Origin: Sclerotinia nivalis | Taxonomy: Eukaryota > Ascomycota > Leotiomycetes > Helotiales > Sclerotiniaceae | Assembly: GCA_029531795.1 (NCBI GenBank) | Contig: JAPEIS010000002.1 | Coordinates: 1,984,001 to 2,048,000 of the forward strand | Direction of reading: 5' to 3' | Length of the DNA: 64,000 nt | In this document: one piece after another, positions 35,767 through 47,700 of the stretch | Position numbering within the stretch: position 1 is the stretch's first letter | Layout: each line of letters begins with the position of its first letter | The notes under the pieces: model-generated | What the model saw: only the letters and a program-made list of their open reading frames with translations | Told to the model about the DNA's origin: nothing | The model's database searches: none | Made by a program: the position numbers and the translations under genes

Positions 35767-36988
35767 TTTGAGTTTGGGGAGGGAAGATATATTCATGTAT
35801 TAGATTAGAAATGATGTATAGAATAGATAGAATATGTATAATGATTAATACACCGATGATGAGTCTTTATATTTGTATAGATGCCTAGATTGACCACCGC
35901 TTGAAGGGTATCTCGCATATCAACACACTGCAAATATATCCACAATCAACACCAACTCTGCCACATACGACCATAGACTGAAGAGAATTGGGCAATCTGT
36001 ATGTTCTCCTGATACGTCCGATGTTTTGAAATCAATATACCAATTTCAGTGAACCTTTTTCCGGGATCCAAATTTGGTGTTCTAGTATTTTGCAAACGAA
36101 ATCAAATTTCCAAAAATAGTTTTTTGAAAACGGAATTTAGATATAGGTACTTTGTACTTTCGTACTCTAACAAATGTTTAACTAGCCTTCCCGGAATAAA
36201 TTTCGTTAACCCAGAAGGTTACTAGGTACCCAGCTTATGGAGTGGATGATAGGTTGAGGTCGACGTTAGATTACCACAGGCGGGTTCAAATCATATGACT
36301 AAGAATCATGTGCTGAGTTCTCCAGGTTCTCAGATGTTCCTGTAGCAGTATCAAGTAGTAGATATACTGTACGAATGAAACCGATAACCCTGCTGTTGAC
36401 TCTATTTTGCAATATACAATCTTCTTTCTTTAATATTAAATATATATACATTCACAACATTCCCAAAACATACGAACAGAGCCATTTTTGTTATATTTGC
36501 AAGACAATTCCAACAGCTGCTGAATATATATATTTCTATCAGTTCCTGTTTACCTCCTATTTAACCAAGCGACCTTCGCTACAATCAGCATAGCTCTTTG
36601 GAACAAACACAATGCAGTACTCAAAGATTGATGAGGAACATCTAAGGAACCTGCCAATTGTGGCTAGAGTCACTTCTTCCATCTCTGCCTGCGTATCGCT
36701 TCTCGTCATCATTCACTAGATTTCGCTTCAGGGATCATTGAAGCAAGTTGGAATTATTTGATTTATATATGAAGTTTTGTTCTTCTGTTAGCTGAGGAGT
36801 AATTGAAAAAGAGAAGCAAAAAGAAGCAAAGTTTAAAGTCATTTGAAAGATTCCAGAGAAGCTAGATTGGTTCCAACAAGCTAAGAGCAGAATATGAAAA
36901 CCCCACATATGAATATTAGCTCTTTCAGCCGTTGTGTCGCTTGATTCTATACAAAGCCAAACTCATGTATAGGGACTAATGATTACAT
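35767..36988. other. Intergenic region between convergent genes, no gene seen
   Basis: Contains the 3' flanks of both neighbours. A 35-codon open frame at 36612-36719 has a hydrophobic end but no recognisable family. The sequence from 36375 to 36560 is AT-rich. Confidence 0.45.
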
Positions 36989-37550
36989 TCATCCCCACAT
37001 ATATCGCATTTGCCATCTTCTCTTGTCATCAAATGAAAATGGCCCCCCATTCGGGTTGTCTCCCTCGCCGTTGTGACTGATGGTACCCCTGTACTGCTTA
37101 TTCTGATTAAGGACTGCTCGCATGTGTCCAGGGTCTTGTTTAGGCTTCGTGTTGAAGTTGTATGGTTGTTGTTGGGTAACAGGATACTCGTGGTATGAAG
37201 TGCTCTCGCTGCCGGCACGTCGGGGAATGAGCTTTTCAAAATCCTTATATTCGTGAGGGTAGCTGGACTTAGTTTTCTCGAACGGCTCGGGAACATCTTG
37301 GAGCTGTGACATGATAGCCGGCCGCGAAACGCGGTTTTCACTTTCTGTAAGTGCTTCATTTTTGCCGACCAAGACCTATGTCATGTTGATCAGTATCAGA
37401 CTGAGTCAGTTGGTCAGGATTAGGTGAGATGTATATTACCGGTGGCTCCTTGACCTGTACATAGGCTCGATTATCAGTATTATATATGAGTGATGAGGTT
37501 AAAGGCCATAACCTTACCTGTTTCTTCACAGCCTTTTCTTTTTTAACCAT
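36989..37550 (-). CDS. RNase T1/N1-like protein without signal peptide or cysteines, three exons
   Basis: Exons are 37518-37550 (33 nt), 37440-37454 (15 nt) and 36989-37375, with introns of 63 and 64 bp, giving 144 aa. Phases agree and all borders are GT-AG. The C-terminal 90 or so residues match the guanyl-specific RNase pattern: SYPHEY (Tyr55, His57), YHEYPV (Glu79), PGHMRAVL (Arg102) and TISHNGE (His117). These correspond to the RNase T1 catalytic residues His40, Glu58, Arg77 and His92, and the spacing Arg to His (15) is identical. Unlike secreted fungal RNases of this family it has no signal peptide and no Cys, and begins with a Lys-rich segment (MVKKEKAVKK), so it probably acts inside the cell. 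It is transcribed divergently from the DUF3632 gene. The call rests on motif spacing, not on a search. Confidence 0.7.
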
Positions 37551-38090
37551 CGAGACTCACTTTAGGAATCCACAAGACTATACAGGCAGGCACCTTCGAG
37601 AAGTGTAATAGAAAGTGTGAGAGAGAATTTGAGCGTAAGAAGTGACCGAAGGATAGGAAACTCAGCAAATGCAAACTTCTGGTGAAGAAATGGACGACAA
37701 CATATGTTGAAACAATGAGGGCTAAGCGCCTGCTGCTTAAGTGATGTAGCCTGAATGGAGCAGGTATTGTGCTATACGATGCCATCCTATCAACCAGATG
37801 AGCCTCATGGTATTGCTGGGTAAAAGAGGATATTCACTCTGGGGAAAGCCAGTACTAATTTGGAGTTTTCAGCTTGAGGGAGAATTCGTATTGTATTAGC
37901 CTGGTGTATATCAGCACTTGGAAGCCTCTTCGTATTTGCCCGCGCTGTCGTGAGATTGGCCACGGTGGTATGAAACAACTCACAAGTAAGAACTCACACT
38001 AAGCCGCTTATACGGTAGTGACTCATATTTCATATATAACTTCCACTCGCTGAAAACCAGTCAACAAGTAAAATAACTACGGCAAACATC
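37551..38090. promoter_or_regulatory. Divergent promoter between the RNase-like and DUF3632 genes
   Basis: 540 bp separate the two start codons. No specific binding site could be assigned. An open frame on the minus strand upstream of the RNase-like start has no motifs. Confidence 0.45.
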
Positions 38091-39135
38091 ATGGCAGAAC
38101 TTACCCTACGCCTCCAATCGCTGGAAGACGATGACCCATGGATCATCGAGCAAAAGACATTTGACATCTTGAACGACTATCTACAACCAGACAGTATCAT
38201 ATCAGCGGAAACAGCCGCAATCGCACTTGATGATTTAAATCCCATGAAACGTAAGGAAAGCGGGGAAGAAGTCGAAGCAACCGAGAGTTTTCTTCTAGAA
38301 ACCTGGGGTACCTTCATTGAAAGCGCAAAACAGATACCCAGTGATCATTCTTCGCAGGCAAAATTCGTCGTCTTGATAAAGGCTTTGATACACCTTCCAC
38401 CAACCCCTGTCACCGTCTGGAAGGTACGTATCGTTCGAATTATGTAAATGCGTGCTGATAGTTCTATCCTGCAGTCCGAGAGAAAGCTTTGGGAAGATCT
38501 TCCACTCATAGGGGTAGCGTTCCGTGAGGCATGGATTGGTATGCGACCACTCTATCTTGTCGATAAGTATCTATTTTCATTACTTATGTGCTGATAAAGA
38601 ATAATTCCCAGATCCATCCAGTGCAGAAGATTCCATAACACCCTTCCAACAATGGGTGAACCTCAACAGCTTCGCCGCTCATCTTCTAAACAGCACACTC
38701 GTGACCTGGATCCATTTTCCCATCTGGTCTCTGCGCTCCGCGCTGGAAGAAGAATCTCCTGTAGCAGACGTCCGGGATTATCGTATCCTAGCTGCAGCGC
38801 AATGGATTGAGCATAGCGGGTCGTATCTCTTTGAGCAAATTAGTGATAAGGAGTTGAGTAGTGATGAGAAGAAGAGTCTTAGTGGTGGTGCACTTTATTC
38901 TGGACGGCCGGGACTTTGTTTGGAAAGGTGGAAATTTTGGATTAGTCGATTGAGGGATATTGAGGGGCAGCAGTCTGGGGAAGGAGAGAGCTCCCTCTCG
39001 TATCCTGAAGAAGTTAAATGTGCTGCTAGGAAGGCGGTGGGAATTATGGAGGGGCCCATAAAAGAGGCTGCTGCTGAGGATGATCGTGCCGAAGAAGTTA
39101 TTGGGCATGAAGCTTTTGAAGAGACTGACAGCTGA
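38091..39135 (+). CDS. DUF3632 family protein, three exons
   Basis: Exons are 38091-38423, 38475-38538 and 38612-39135 (introns of 51 and 73 bp), giving 306 aa with consistent phases. The order of conserved blocks matches the fungal DUF3632 family: an N-terminal helical region ending in a WGTFIESAKQIP-like block, then LWEDLPLIGVAFREAWIDPSS across exons 2 and 3, and QQWVNLNSFAAHLL, then AAAQWIEHSGSYLFEQI. The function of the family is unknown. No signal peptide or membrane segment is present, so a soluble intracellular protein is likely. The tail is acidic. The gene is immediately followed by the RIP-affected island, and is divergent from the RNase-like gene. Confidence 0.8.
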
Positions 39136-39282
39136 TCTAATGATTTAATGGAGAAATTCGCAAACTAGGGCTCTATCGGAGTTTCTTAGCATTGCACCCA
39201 AGACATTCAATTCGAAGGCTTCATAAATTTATGCCATGAATAAGAATTTTTCAGCTTTCCTAGCGGTCTATTTAGATTGTCG

Positions 39283-40329
39283 TCAAATACCTAGCGATTG
39301 ATCAATGAGGTTTTTTTTTACCGCTTTGAACACATTATCTGCAAATGCAAGTCCAAGGAAATGGGTAATCGGACATCGTCTGCGACAAGAACGATCTTCG
39401 TGGAAAGTAATCCGCTTGAAGGCTTTTTTCCTGTGACAGTTAATATCTGATGATCGATTTCCTTTTTCATATCGAAATCGAAATTTTAGAATAGGTTCTA
39501 CTTTGCTATTTGATGTAGGTAGTCTTATCAATTGGAAATCCTACAGTATATTGGATGAGTATATATTCAACAGAGGAGCTTTGGTCCTTATACTATAATA
39601 CAATTCTTTATTACTTCTGCGATATGCAGATGATTCAATAAGTGTTCCAGGTTTCGCACCTGTGTAAATCAATAGCAGTGATAGAAAACTGAGTTAAACT
39701 CAACATCATGGATGTTGAAAGTTATAATCATTGTAGGACCAAAGAAAGTTTAGTAGCAATGTAACATCTAACAAGTCTGCAAGGTGTTATTCTCGTCTAA
39801 CGATCGAGGAGCATTGAGCGTCTAAATCGATTTTGATGAATTGGATAATGTATTAAAACATAATTATTAATAATTGAACAATGTAATTTACTGCTAGTAC
39901 TTCCTGTGCAATCTGATCGGGAATTTTGTTCGATGTCTTTTTTTGGTATATTGAACGAAAAGAGGCCCATGAATTCTTCAAGCTTCTTGTTGTAATCGAT
40001 TCATTTAGTACACTCATCGAGGTGTTGAATAGCCATTCTATAAAAAGCTTTAGTCTCCCTTTGGACAGTACAATCTTATTCAATTGCAAACAGCTATCAG
40101 AATCGCTTTCGATATACGTATGAAACCTGTTGTTGTTATCATCACTGCTTGCCCAAGAGATGCATCGATCAACTTACTCTCTCCAGCGGCGCTCCAGCCT
40201 TGTGTAATTGGCAGCGGTCGGGACAACGATAGGCGGAGGATACCAAGCATCCTCGAGTTTTTCTTCTTGTGCTCTCGCTGCTGCTTTATCTAAGGGCTGT
40301 AATATTCGACGTCTAGAATTTGCAGACAT
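39283..40329 (-). pseudogene. FluG-domain/DUF3435-type protein relic
   Basis: Starting at ATG 40329 the minus strand reads MSANSRRRILQPLDKAAARA, then DAWYPPPIVVPTAANYTRL, then a stop (TAA, probably from CAA), and continues in frame to 39853 with SLKNSWASFRSIYQKK. Further on come a LLLIYTGAKPGTLIESSAY segment and, at 39283-39531, RCPITHFLGLAFADN. These blocks and their order match the fungal FluG-domain/DUF3435 family, which is related to tyrosine recombinases and includes some mobile-element captain proteins. Several stops and rising AT content show decay by RIP-like mutation. The C-terminal catalytic part is missing. The family call rests on remembered similarity. Confidence 0.6.
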
Positions 40330-41172
40330 GATTATCAGCAGAGCTACTATGATACTGTGAATGAGGTAGGTCGAGATACGTGCGTCCCGATAGCACGCTG
40401 CGAGGGGGAATAGGATACGAACTGATCAGACTACATTGTATAAACTTCGAATAGTAGAACTAATGTGAATAACAATGGGTTGGGGGTTGTATACAGTGGG
40501 TATGCAAAAAGACTAGTGAAAACGATTGATTATTCTAGAAGGGAAGGCAAAGCCTTCTCCTTATATTTAACTACGAAGGATCATGTGACCTAATGCCTAT
40601 GAACTAGCTACGTATGTGGCCCTAGCAATCCAACTTTCTCACAATACGATATACAAATATAATCACAAATAAAGAACAAAAAGTAGTATTCAGAAAAGAG
40701 GAGAGAAGTAGAATAGAAGCCCTTCTCGTGCGATATCTGATCAGCAGGACTTAGGGAGCAGTGGTAGCCTACAGGAGAAACAGCCAGGAGTATGTATCAC
40801 TTGCAGCGCTTACCTCTGTCCGAATATCCGTAAGCTGTAAAGGAGTACGGTTCTTCAAAAACAAAAAACCGAATCCAGTTCCACGTTTTTACATTTACCA
40901 AATTGCGAACTTTCGAATTCGTATTGAGAATATACTTTTGCACTGTACTTATAGAAACAAAGTTATCGAAATAATTTAGTCGAATAGCGAACTCGGGATT
41001 TAGTATTACAGTAGAACCTGGCTATACCAGAATGAGATATACCGGAATTCTGGCTATACCGGAATATTTTCTCGTTTTTCCCCGAATTTTGTAAGATCTA
41101 CTATAAGAAATATACTATAGTTTAAAATTATAGAGTTTTGAAAAAAGTTTCTTGAATATAAAGATTTATTTT
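40330..41172. other. Unassigned repeat-like sequence left of the retrotransposon nest
   Basis: Mixed composition, becoming very AT-rich after 41090. A possible terminal inverted repeat starts at 41009 (CAGTAGAACCTGGCTATACC), followed by a second GGCTATACCGG-type copy near 41051. It resembles the ends of pogo-type Tc1/mariner elements, but no matching end or transposase was found. The target-site copy ATTTT of B copy II is at 41168-41172. Confidence 0.4.
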
Positions 41173-41335
41173 TATCACGGTAAGGGAAAAGGTATATGTA
41201 GGTTTGATCTATTGTTGTACTACGAGGAGGAGAAGAAGATCAAGGAGGTGATCTGACTATATAGAAGTGAGTGTATGCATATGTGCCTAAGGCACATATA
41301 ATCATGTGCAGATGAAAAGAGATGAACCTGTAACA
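41173..41335 (-). repeat. 3' LTR of B copy II
   Basis: 163 bp, on the plus strand beginning TATCACGGTAAG and ending CCTGTAACA. It corresponds to the LTRs at 51212-51374, 57800-57962 and 62519-62681. Confidence 0.92.
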
Positions 41336-41649
41336 ATACCCCCTCCTCAAGAAACCCATTTGACTTTAAATGAGTATTAAAAAATAAAGAAAAATAAAGA
41401 AAAAATACAGATCTCTTTTCTCAATTAAATTTCTGAACAAAAAATGTGTGATATCCCCTAATAATATTATATCCTTTATTGTTATAATATATAATATACC
41501 TTTAAGCGAAATGAACAATCTTGATGCAAATGAATCTTCGTAGAATGGGTGTAGCAATCGCATTGTATAACTCCGATTGCAAATTCTGTGGTTCCGGTTG
41601 CAATATAGTAGCGTCGAGGTGCTTTAGGATCCAAACTAGCGGCTCTGGC
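41336..41649 (-). pseudogene. 3' tail of B copy II downstream of the chromodomain
   Basis: Aligns with 51375-51688 of copy I. It contains the purine tract next to the LTR and a degenerate C-terminal coding tail. It stops at the CTGGC target (41645-41649) where element A entered. Confidence 0.8.
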
Positions 41650-41904
41650 TGTGACGATCCTGTTATTCTATTATGCCATAAATGCCTTAGGCCATTCTTT
41701 CGGCTTTTGGTCCCCTCCGAAGGGACCAAAATGCCTCAGGTTATTATTTCATTTATTTCACCCTGTATTCGCTTAAAGCTTTGGTCCCCTCCGAGGGGAC
41801 CATAAAAGGCTCAACTCTATTGTATTTGATATAGTAGTTTGTTATTCTCTAATATAGATTAATTGATTCATTCTATTATACCTTGAATTAAGATTATCGT
41901 TACA
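41650..41904 (+). repeat. 5' LTR of element A
   Basis: 255 bp, TGTGACGATCCTG...TTATCGTTACA. It contains two hairpin motifs of the form TTTGGTCCCCTCCGA...GGGACCA. Confidence 0.93.
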
Positions 41905-42124
41905 TTATAACAAACTCATTAGCATCTCTGAGAAGGACAGAATATCCCTTGGGAAGGCTATAATATCCCCTGAGAAGGCCAGAATATCTAGCTAATTATA
42001 TTTATCGAGATCACTGAACTAACGAAACTCTTTACACATATCCAATTGACCTTTCCGAATTTTCATTGATATCATTATTATATCTATTTATTCAAGAAAA
42101 CTCTGTATACCTTTGCTCACTACC

Positions 42125-42410
42125 TGTTACGATCACGCAACAGTTTCGTCAAAACAAGAAACCTAGACGGAGGCGTTCTTATTTCGAATCATCAGCGTAG
42201 GAACGTCATCGATCAGTTTGGAATGTTTAGTAAACAAGCTTCTTTGTATTGTTTATGAAAGGACAGGAATGGTGGCGAACTATAGGCGTTCTGATATCTC
42301 TTTATTGATTGAACTTAAAAGTAATAGTTTATTCATGATTAGAAAGGGTAATGAAAAGTTTGGGCTACGGTTTTACGACTAATTGATTCTTTGCCTATGT
42401 GATCTTAACA
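42125..42410 (+). repeat. Solo LTR C1 (family C) inside element A
   Basis: 286 bp, beginning TGTTACGATCACG and ending GTGATCTTAACA, flanked by CTACC (42120-42124 and 42411-42415). It is nearly identical (about four differences) to the inverted copy at 57976-58261. It interrupts the start of the gag region of element A. Confidence 0.92.
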
Positions 42411-43555
42411 CTACCATTGAATCCACTGCAACGGAATTACAAGCTCAAATCGAACAAATTAAACAAAAGAAAGATCCTGGATTTGATACAAAAATCAACA
42501 AAACGATAACTATAAGTCCACCTTCGCATCCATCAACTCAAGGAGAATTAATTCCTTTTATAACCGGAACAACAAATCTTCAAAGTCTACAAAAAGAAAA
42601 CTACGAAATCCAAACTCAAAACCAGATCATATTAGAACAATTGGATTAGATTCATCTTGCTCTAGCTAGCTTTTTACAAAAAAGATTCTTTAATACAAAC
42701 AACAACAAATCTCTCTTTCGTTTTTGAATACAACAATAGCATTCTCGACAAACTGAAGATCTCGATATTATTATACCTAGTAAAAAAGGTTCTACAATAA
42801 AAAGAAGATCAGTATCTACAGTATCTCTTTATAAAAGATTCAATACAAGAATAAAAGATCTTGAACCCCCCAACAATAAAGTCAACCCTTCCTTTGAATC
42901 ATGAAGACTCTTTACAGAAGAAAAACTCTTAGATAACATAGATCATTACCTGAATAAAGATACAAAAGTTCACACTATCTTCCGATGGACTACTGGTGAC
43001 ATACAACGATATCTGAAACCGAAAATGATCCGAAAGGAGTTTGCTATATACCAAAACGTTTTAGATTACCTTAACTCTATTTACCTTATATTTAATCGAC
43101 AGGAACTGGTTATAAACGAATTCCGATTTTTACAAATAAGAACTATAACTTTCCATCAATTCTATATACAATTTTTGGAATTCGTAGCAAAAGTCGATCA
43201 ACCAAAAGATTCCTTTCGAAAAGAATTCACTTCGAAACTTTCCTCCTTGCTAAAAGCTGCGATAGTAGTTATTATAAACCTTTACTCCGATTTCCAGGGT
43301 TATATAAATCACTTAACGAATATAAACGCAAGGATGTATATTATGAATCAGAAATACATTATAATGACTAGGAATCTTGATCGAAAAGCTCCTTTGCCTA
43401 ACAATCGCATTAGGAGTTCCACTCCTTTGCATGACAATGCTAAACCAGAATGTATGGGAAAGGAAAAATCAGTTGCCCCTGGCTTTATACCGAATTTCAA
43501 ATCTCACTCTTCTATTTTATCCTTCGCTTGCTTCAAATGCAAGATCCCTAAGTGA
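42411..43555 (+). pseudogene. gag of element A
   Basis: The frame through 42383, 43025 and 43555 encodes a retrotransposon gag. A coiled-coil-rich start (IESTATELQAQIEQIKQKK) is followed by the capsid-like region FHQFYIQFLEFVAKVDQP and a degenerate zinc knuckle starting CFKCK near 43537. Its true start lies upstream of the C1 insertion. Several stops of the CAA/CAG to TAA/TAG type interrupt it. Confidence 0.75.
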
Positions 43556-43734
43556 ATCAAGGACTACATTTATCCCCCTGGCATCCATAAGGTTAATACA
43601 GTTTCCAAAGATAAAAAAACCTTTTCGGAACTTCCTAATTCCGATTCATATAAATCAGGAAAAGATTAATCCTTGGGAAAGTCTTCTTTCAAAGTTATCA
43701 ATATGATCTCAAACATATTGATCTTCGGAGTCTT

Positions 43735-46700
43735 ATGGGTGGCGATAGTTTTTTATTTTTTTGTTATTTTTTAGCTTATAGTTTCCAAGTCCGGTTTTCT
43801 GTATTGGCAGATACCGGCGTACTTGTTTATTTGCTTATTAACATTCGTTTTGTATATCAACTTTCTCGATATATTAATGTCTCTATTACTCCTTTGAACA
43901 ATCCTATCCCTATTCAAGGATACAACGATCAATAAAACACCGTTGTCATTTATTCTATCCGTTTGATATTCCGATTGGATAGTAGAACTTTCCTTCAAAT
44001 CCCTTTCTTATTAATTGATATAAGAAAGGATATCATCATTGGAGATTTATAATTCAAAGCTTATGATGTAATATCTAGATTCTTCAATCATCAATTAGTA
44101 TGGCTAAAGGATTTACTATTAGTTCTATGTTTTTCAAGGGATATAATTATCTCCAGAAAATCTCTTTCAGCCTTTAAACCATTATCTAACCCCGAATTTG
44201 AAAAAGATATACAACAACGTGATGTCTTTTTCGAAATCGATTACCTAGAATCCTCTCTTCCTTTAATTAAATTTATTATTAAATACAAATGAGATTTATA
44301 CACTAGCCTTCGATAGATAGAAAAGGAATTCCAGGAAAGCTCATCTATCGAACGAAATTTGCTCCCCTTTGCAAGGACCAAAACCGAGAATTTGCTCTTT
44401 TCCGTAGGGATCAAATCAATTAATCGCTTTGCATTCTTAAATGAACTATTTTCCGAATATTATCAATCAATCTATCTTTTACAGATCACTATCGATATCA
44501 TTGCGATCTCCGTTGAAGCTTTCAAAATGCATAATCGTTGTTGTGATAACACCATCTTTTCTATTAGTATTCATGAAATCAATATAATGCTAAAAGATCG
44601 AATACGGAATTCGAGCAACGAAGAGCTTTAGGAACTGATCCAAAGAGTTCCCTAGGTTTACTATGAATACCTTGAAATCTTTTCCAAAAAGGAATCAAAT
44701 AAATTGTTATAATATATTGCATACAATTATAAAATCGAAATTCCCTTCGATGTATAATTCAGGATTAGCCCAATATACAATATATCTTTGAAGGAATTAC
44801 TAATCATAAAAGAATATCTGATAGATAATCTGAAAAAGGGTTTTATCGAAACTAACTCCTTTCCCTTTGCTACATCTGTATTTTTCGTTTCCAAGCCAAA
44901 TAATGGCTTACATTTCTGTATCGATTTCCGATGTCTTAATATATTTACCAAAAGAAACGAATATCTTTTACCTTTAATCAACGAAACACTAATACATATA
45001 TCGAAATCGAAAATCTTTACGAAATTGGATATCCAGTAAGCATTCCATCGAATTCGTATACATCTTAATTCCGAAAATTTAATTATATTCTGAATCCGAT
45101 ACAGAATTTATAAATGTAAAATCTTACTCTTCGGATTAACCAATAATCCTACTACTTATCAGCATTATATGAACGATGTTCTTTTCGATCTTTTGAATAT
45201 AATATATACAGCTTACCTAAACGATATTCTGATTTACTCTGAAAACGAATCAAAGCACGAATTGCATATATTATAGGTCCTTGATCGTCTCCGAAAAGCT
45301 GGTCTACAGGTCGATATCAATAAATGTGAATTCAGTATTAAAAGGACTAAATACCTTAGTTTTATTATCTCTATAGAAAGAATGGAGATCGATTTACAGA
45401 AAATCGAAATCATAAAAGAATGGAAAGCCCCTACAAACATTAAAGGAGTACAATCCTTTCTAGAGTTTTGTAACTTTTATAAACGTTTTATATAAGATTT
45501 CAAACGAATCACTCGCTCTTTGATCAATCTAACCAAAAAGGAAACTCCCTTTATATAGGACAATATTTGCGCCGTTGCTTTCAACCACCTTAAACAGGCT
45601 ATACTCCAGACCCCTGTATTGAAGTATTACCAATCACATCTTCAAACCATAATTGAGACAGATGCTTCAGACGATATTGTCGGCGAAATGCTCTCTCAAT
45701 TATACGACAACAATCAATAGCATCCTGTCGCTTTCTTTACCAAAACCATACTTCCAATCGAAATGAATTATACTATATTCGATAAAGAAATACTTGCTAT
45801 TATCAAAACCTTCAAAACCTAAAGAACAGAATTCACAGATTCTCTTTATTATATTAAAATCATCATCGATTATAAAACTTTAGAATACTTTATAATTAAG
45901 AAAACCTTGAATCAATGATAAACAAGATAATCTGAAACCTTAACAAACTTCTAATTTGAAATATCATATCGATCGAGAATCAATAATATTACAGCAGATA
46001 CCTTTAACCATTGTAATCAAAAAGTGGAAATACAAGAAACAATACATTCTGAACATCGCACTCAAATCCTACTCCCATTAAAAATTCTTGACAAAAGAAT
46101 ATTGAACGAATTCAATATAAAGGAAAGAGAAATAACTACAATTCTAACTATTAAAGCAAAAAAACTTAACCTCATAAACCATATCCTACAAACCAACCGT
46201 ATACATCCTTCTATACAACCAGAACGCGATTTGACTGTTAAACTGAAAAAAGAATATTCTATATATAATAACTTATTACTTCATAAAGACCAATTAATTA
46301 TACCCAATATAGATAACCTCTATATTAGTTTTATAAAAAAAGCCTATACCCAAATCTTTTCAATTCATCTTAATAAAACCAAAACGAAATTGATTATAAA
46401 AAAGCAGTATTTTTGGAAAAGAATAACCGATTATATCGACCAGTACATCAACAATTATATCATTTACCACAATTATCATATCCTGAGAGATCGAACGCCT
46501 GGTTTTTTGCATCCTTTACCTATTCCTGTCCAACTATGGGCAGATGTGTCAATAGACTTCAAATCATTTCCAAAGGATAAGTACAAATACAATAACGTTT
46601 TTGTAATTGTCGATAAACTATCGAAGCAATCAATATGTATCCTTTGCTATCACACTACAATCGCCCGGGAAATAGCTTTACTATACCTGAACTATATCTA

Positions 46701-47700
46701 CCATTGGAAAGGCACCCCAATTACTATTACATCCGATAGAGATCCGTAATTCATTTCCAGCTTCTGGAACGAATTCACACAAATCCTAGGCATCAAATTA
46801 AAACTATCTACAATCTATCATCCTCAAACAAATGAACAAATCGAAATCATAAATCAATATCTGGATCAACAACTCCGATTTTATATCAATTACTATCAAA
46901 ACAATTGATCGGAACTCTTGTATATAATGGATTATGTATAACTCATTATACTCTACGAAAACTTGGAAATGTTCCCTTTCAAGTTTCAAAACGGATATTC
47001 TCCAACTATTTCTTTCGATTAGAATAAACCCCTTTCCAATATCTTTTATACAGCTATGGAAAAGTTGAATTACATTGATATATAGGTTTTCTTCAAACAT
47101 ATATATAAAGCTTGAAAGATAACTAAGGATATCCTTTTTAAAATTCAACAAAAAAAGATAAAGAATATCGATCGCTATCAATGATCTATCGATTTCCAAG
47201 TAGGAGACGAAATGTATATAATTATTAGAAATTTCATTACAGAAAGATCTAACTGCAAATTCGATCTGCAGATGGCCGGATTATACTGTATACTCGAAAA
47301 AGTCGGCTATTCGTATCGATTGGACTTTCTTGAAAGTATATAAATCTATAAAGTCTTTTCCCCTGATAAACTATGAAAAGCTATAGAAAACCCAGTTCCC
47401 GGATAATATATCGAACCTTCTCCATTTATTATAATAACAACAGATACAGAATTCGAAGTACAGCAAATTCTAGCATTGAAACTTCTTTGTGGATAGATCC
47501 GATACAAAGTAAAATGGATAGGATACAACAACAACCCTATATAATATTACTGTTCCAATATCATATATATTCTGCATAAGATATGGGAATTCTATACTCA
47601 ATATCCTGAAACTGTAGGACCTTCTAATCATCTTCCTAAATGGATAAGAGCCTGGGAGAATGATAACGATGATTACAATGAATTCGCAGATAGTAAACTT
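43735..47700 (+). pseudogene. pol of element A: protease, RT, RNase H, integrase, chromodomain
   Basis: In the -1 frame relative to gag. Protease-like VLADTGVLVYLL is near 43803. Reverse transcriptase is at 44788-45480; its catalytic box reads YLNDILIYS near 45220, Asp to Asn being a G-to-A change. RNase H is at about 45600-46020. Integrase is at 46024-46900, with SIDF, TSDRDP and NEQIEIIN marking the three acidic positions. A chromodomain-like segment (RYKVKWIGYNNNPI...WIRAWEND) occupies about 47450-47680. Many stops are present throughout, so no active enzyme is made. Confidence 0.82.

Noticed and set aside
36612..36719. 35-codon open frame with hydrophobic end, possibly a truncated membrane-receptor start
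   Set aside because: Too short, no downstream continuation in any frame and no splice donor that extends it convincingly.
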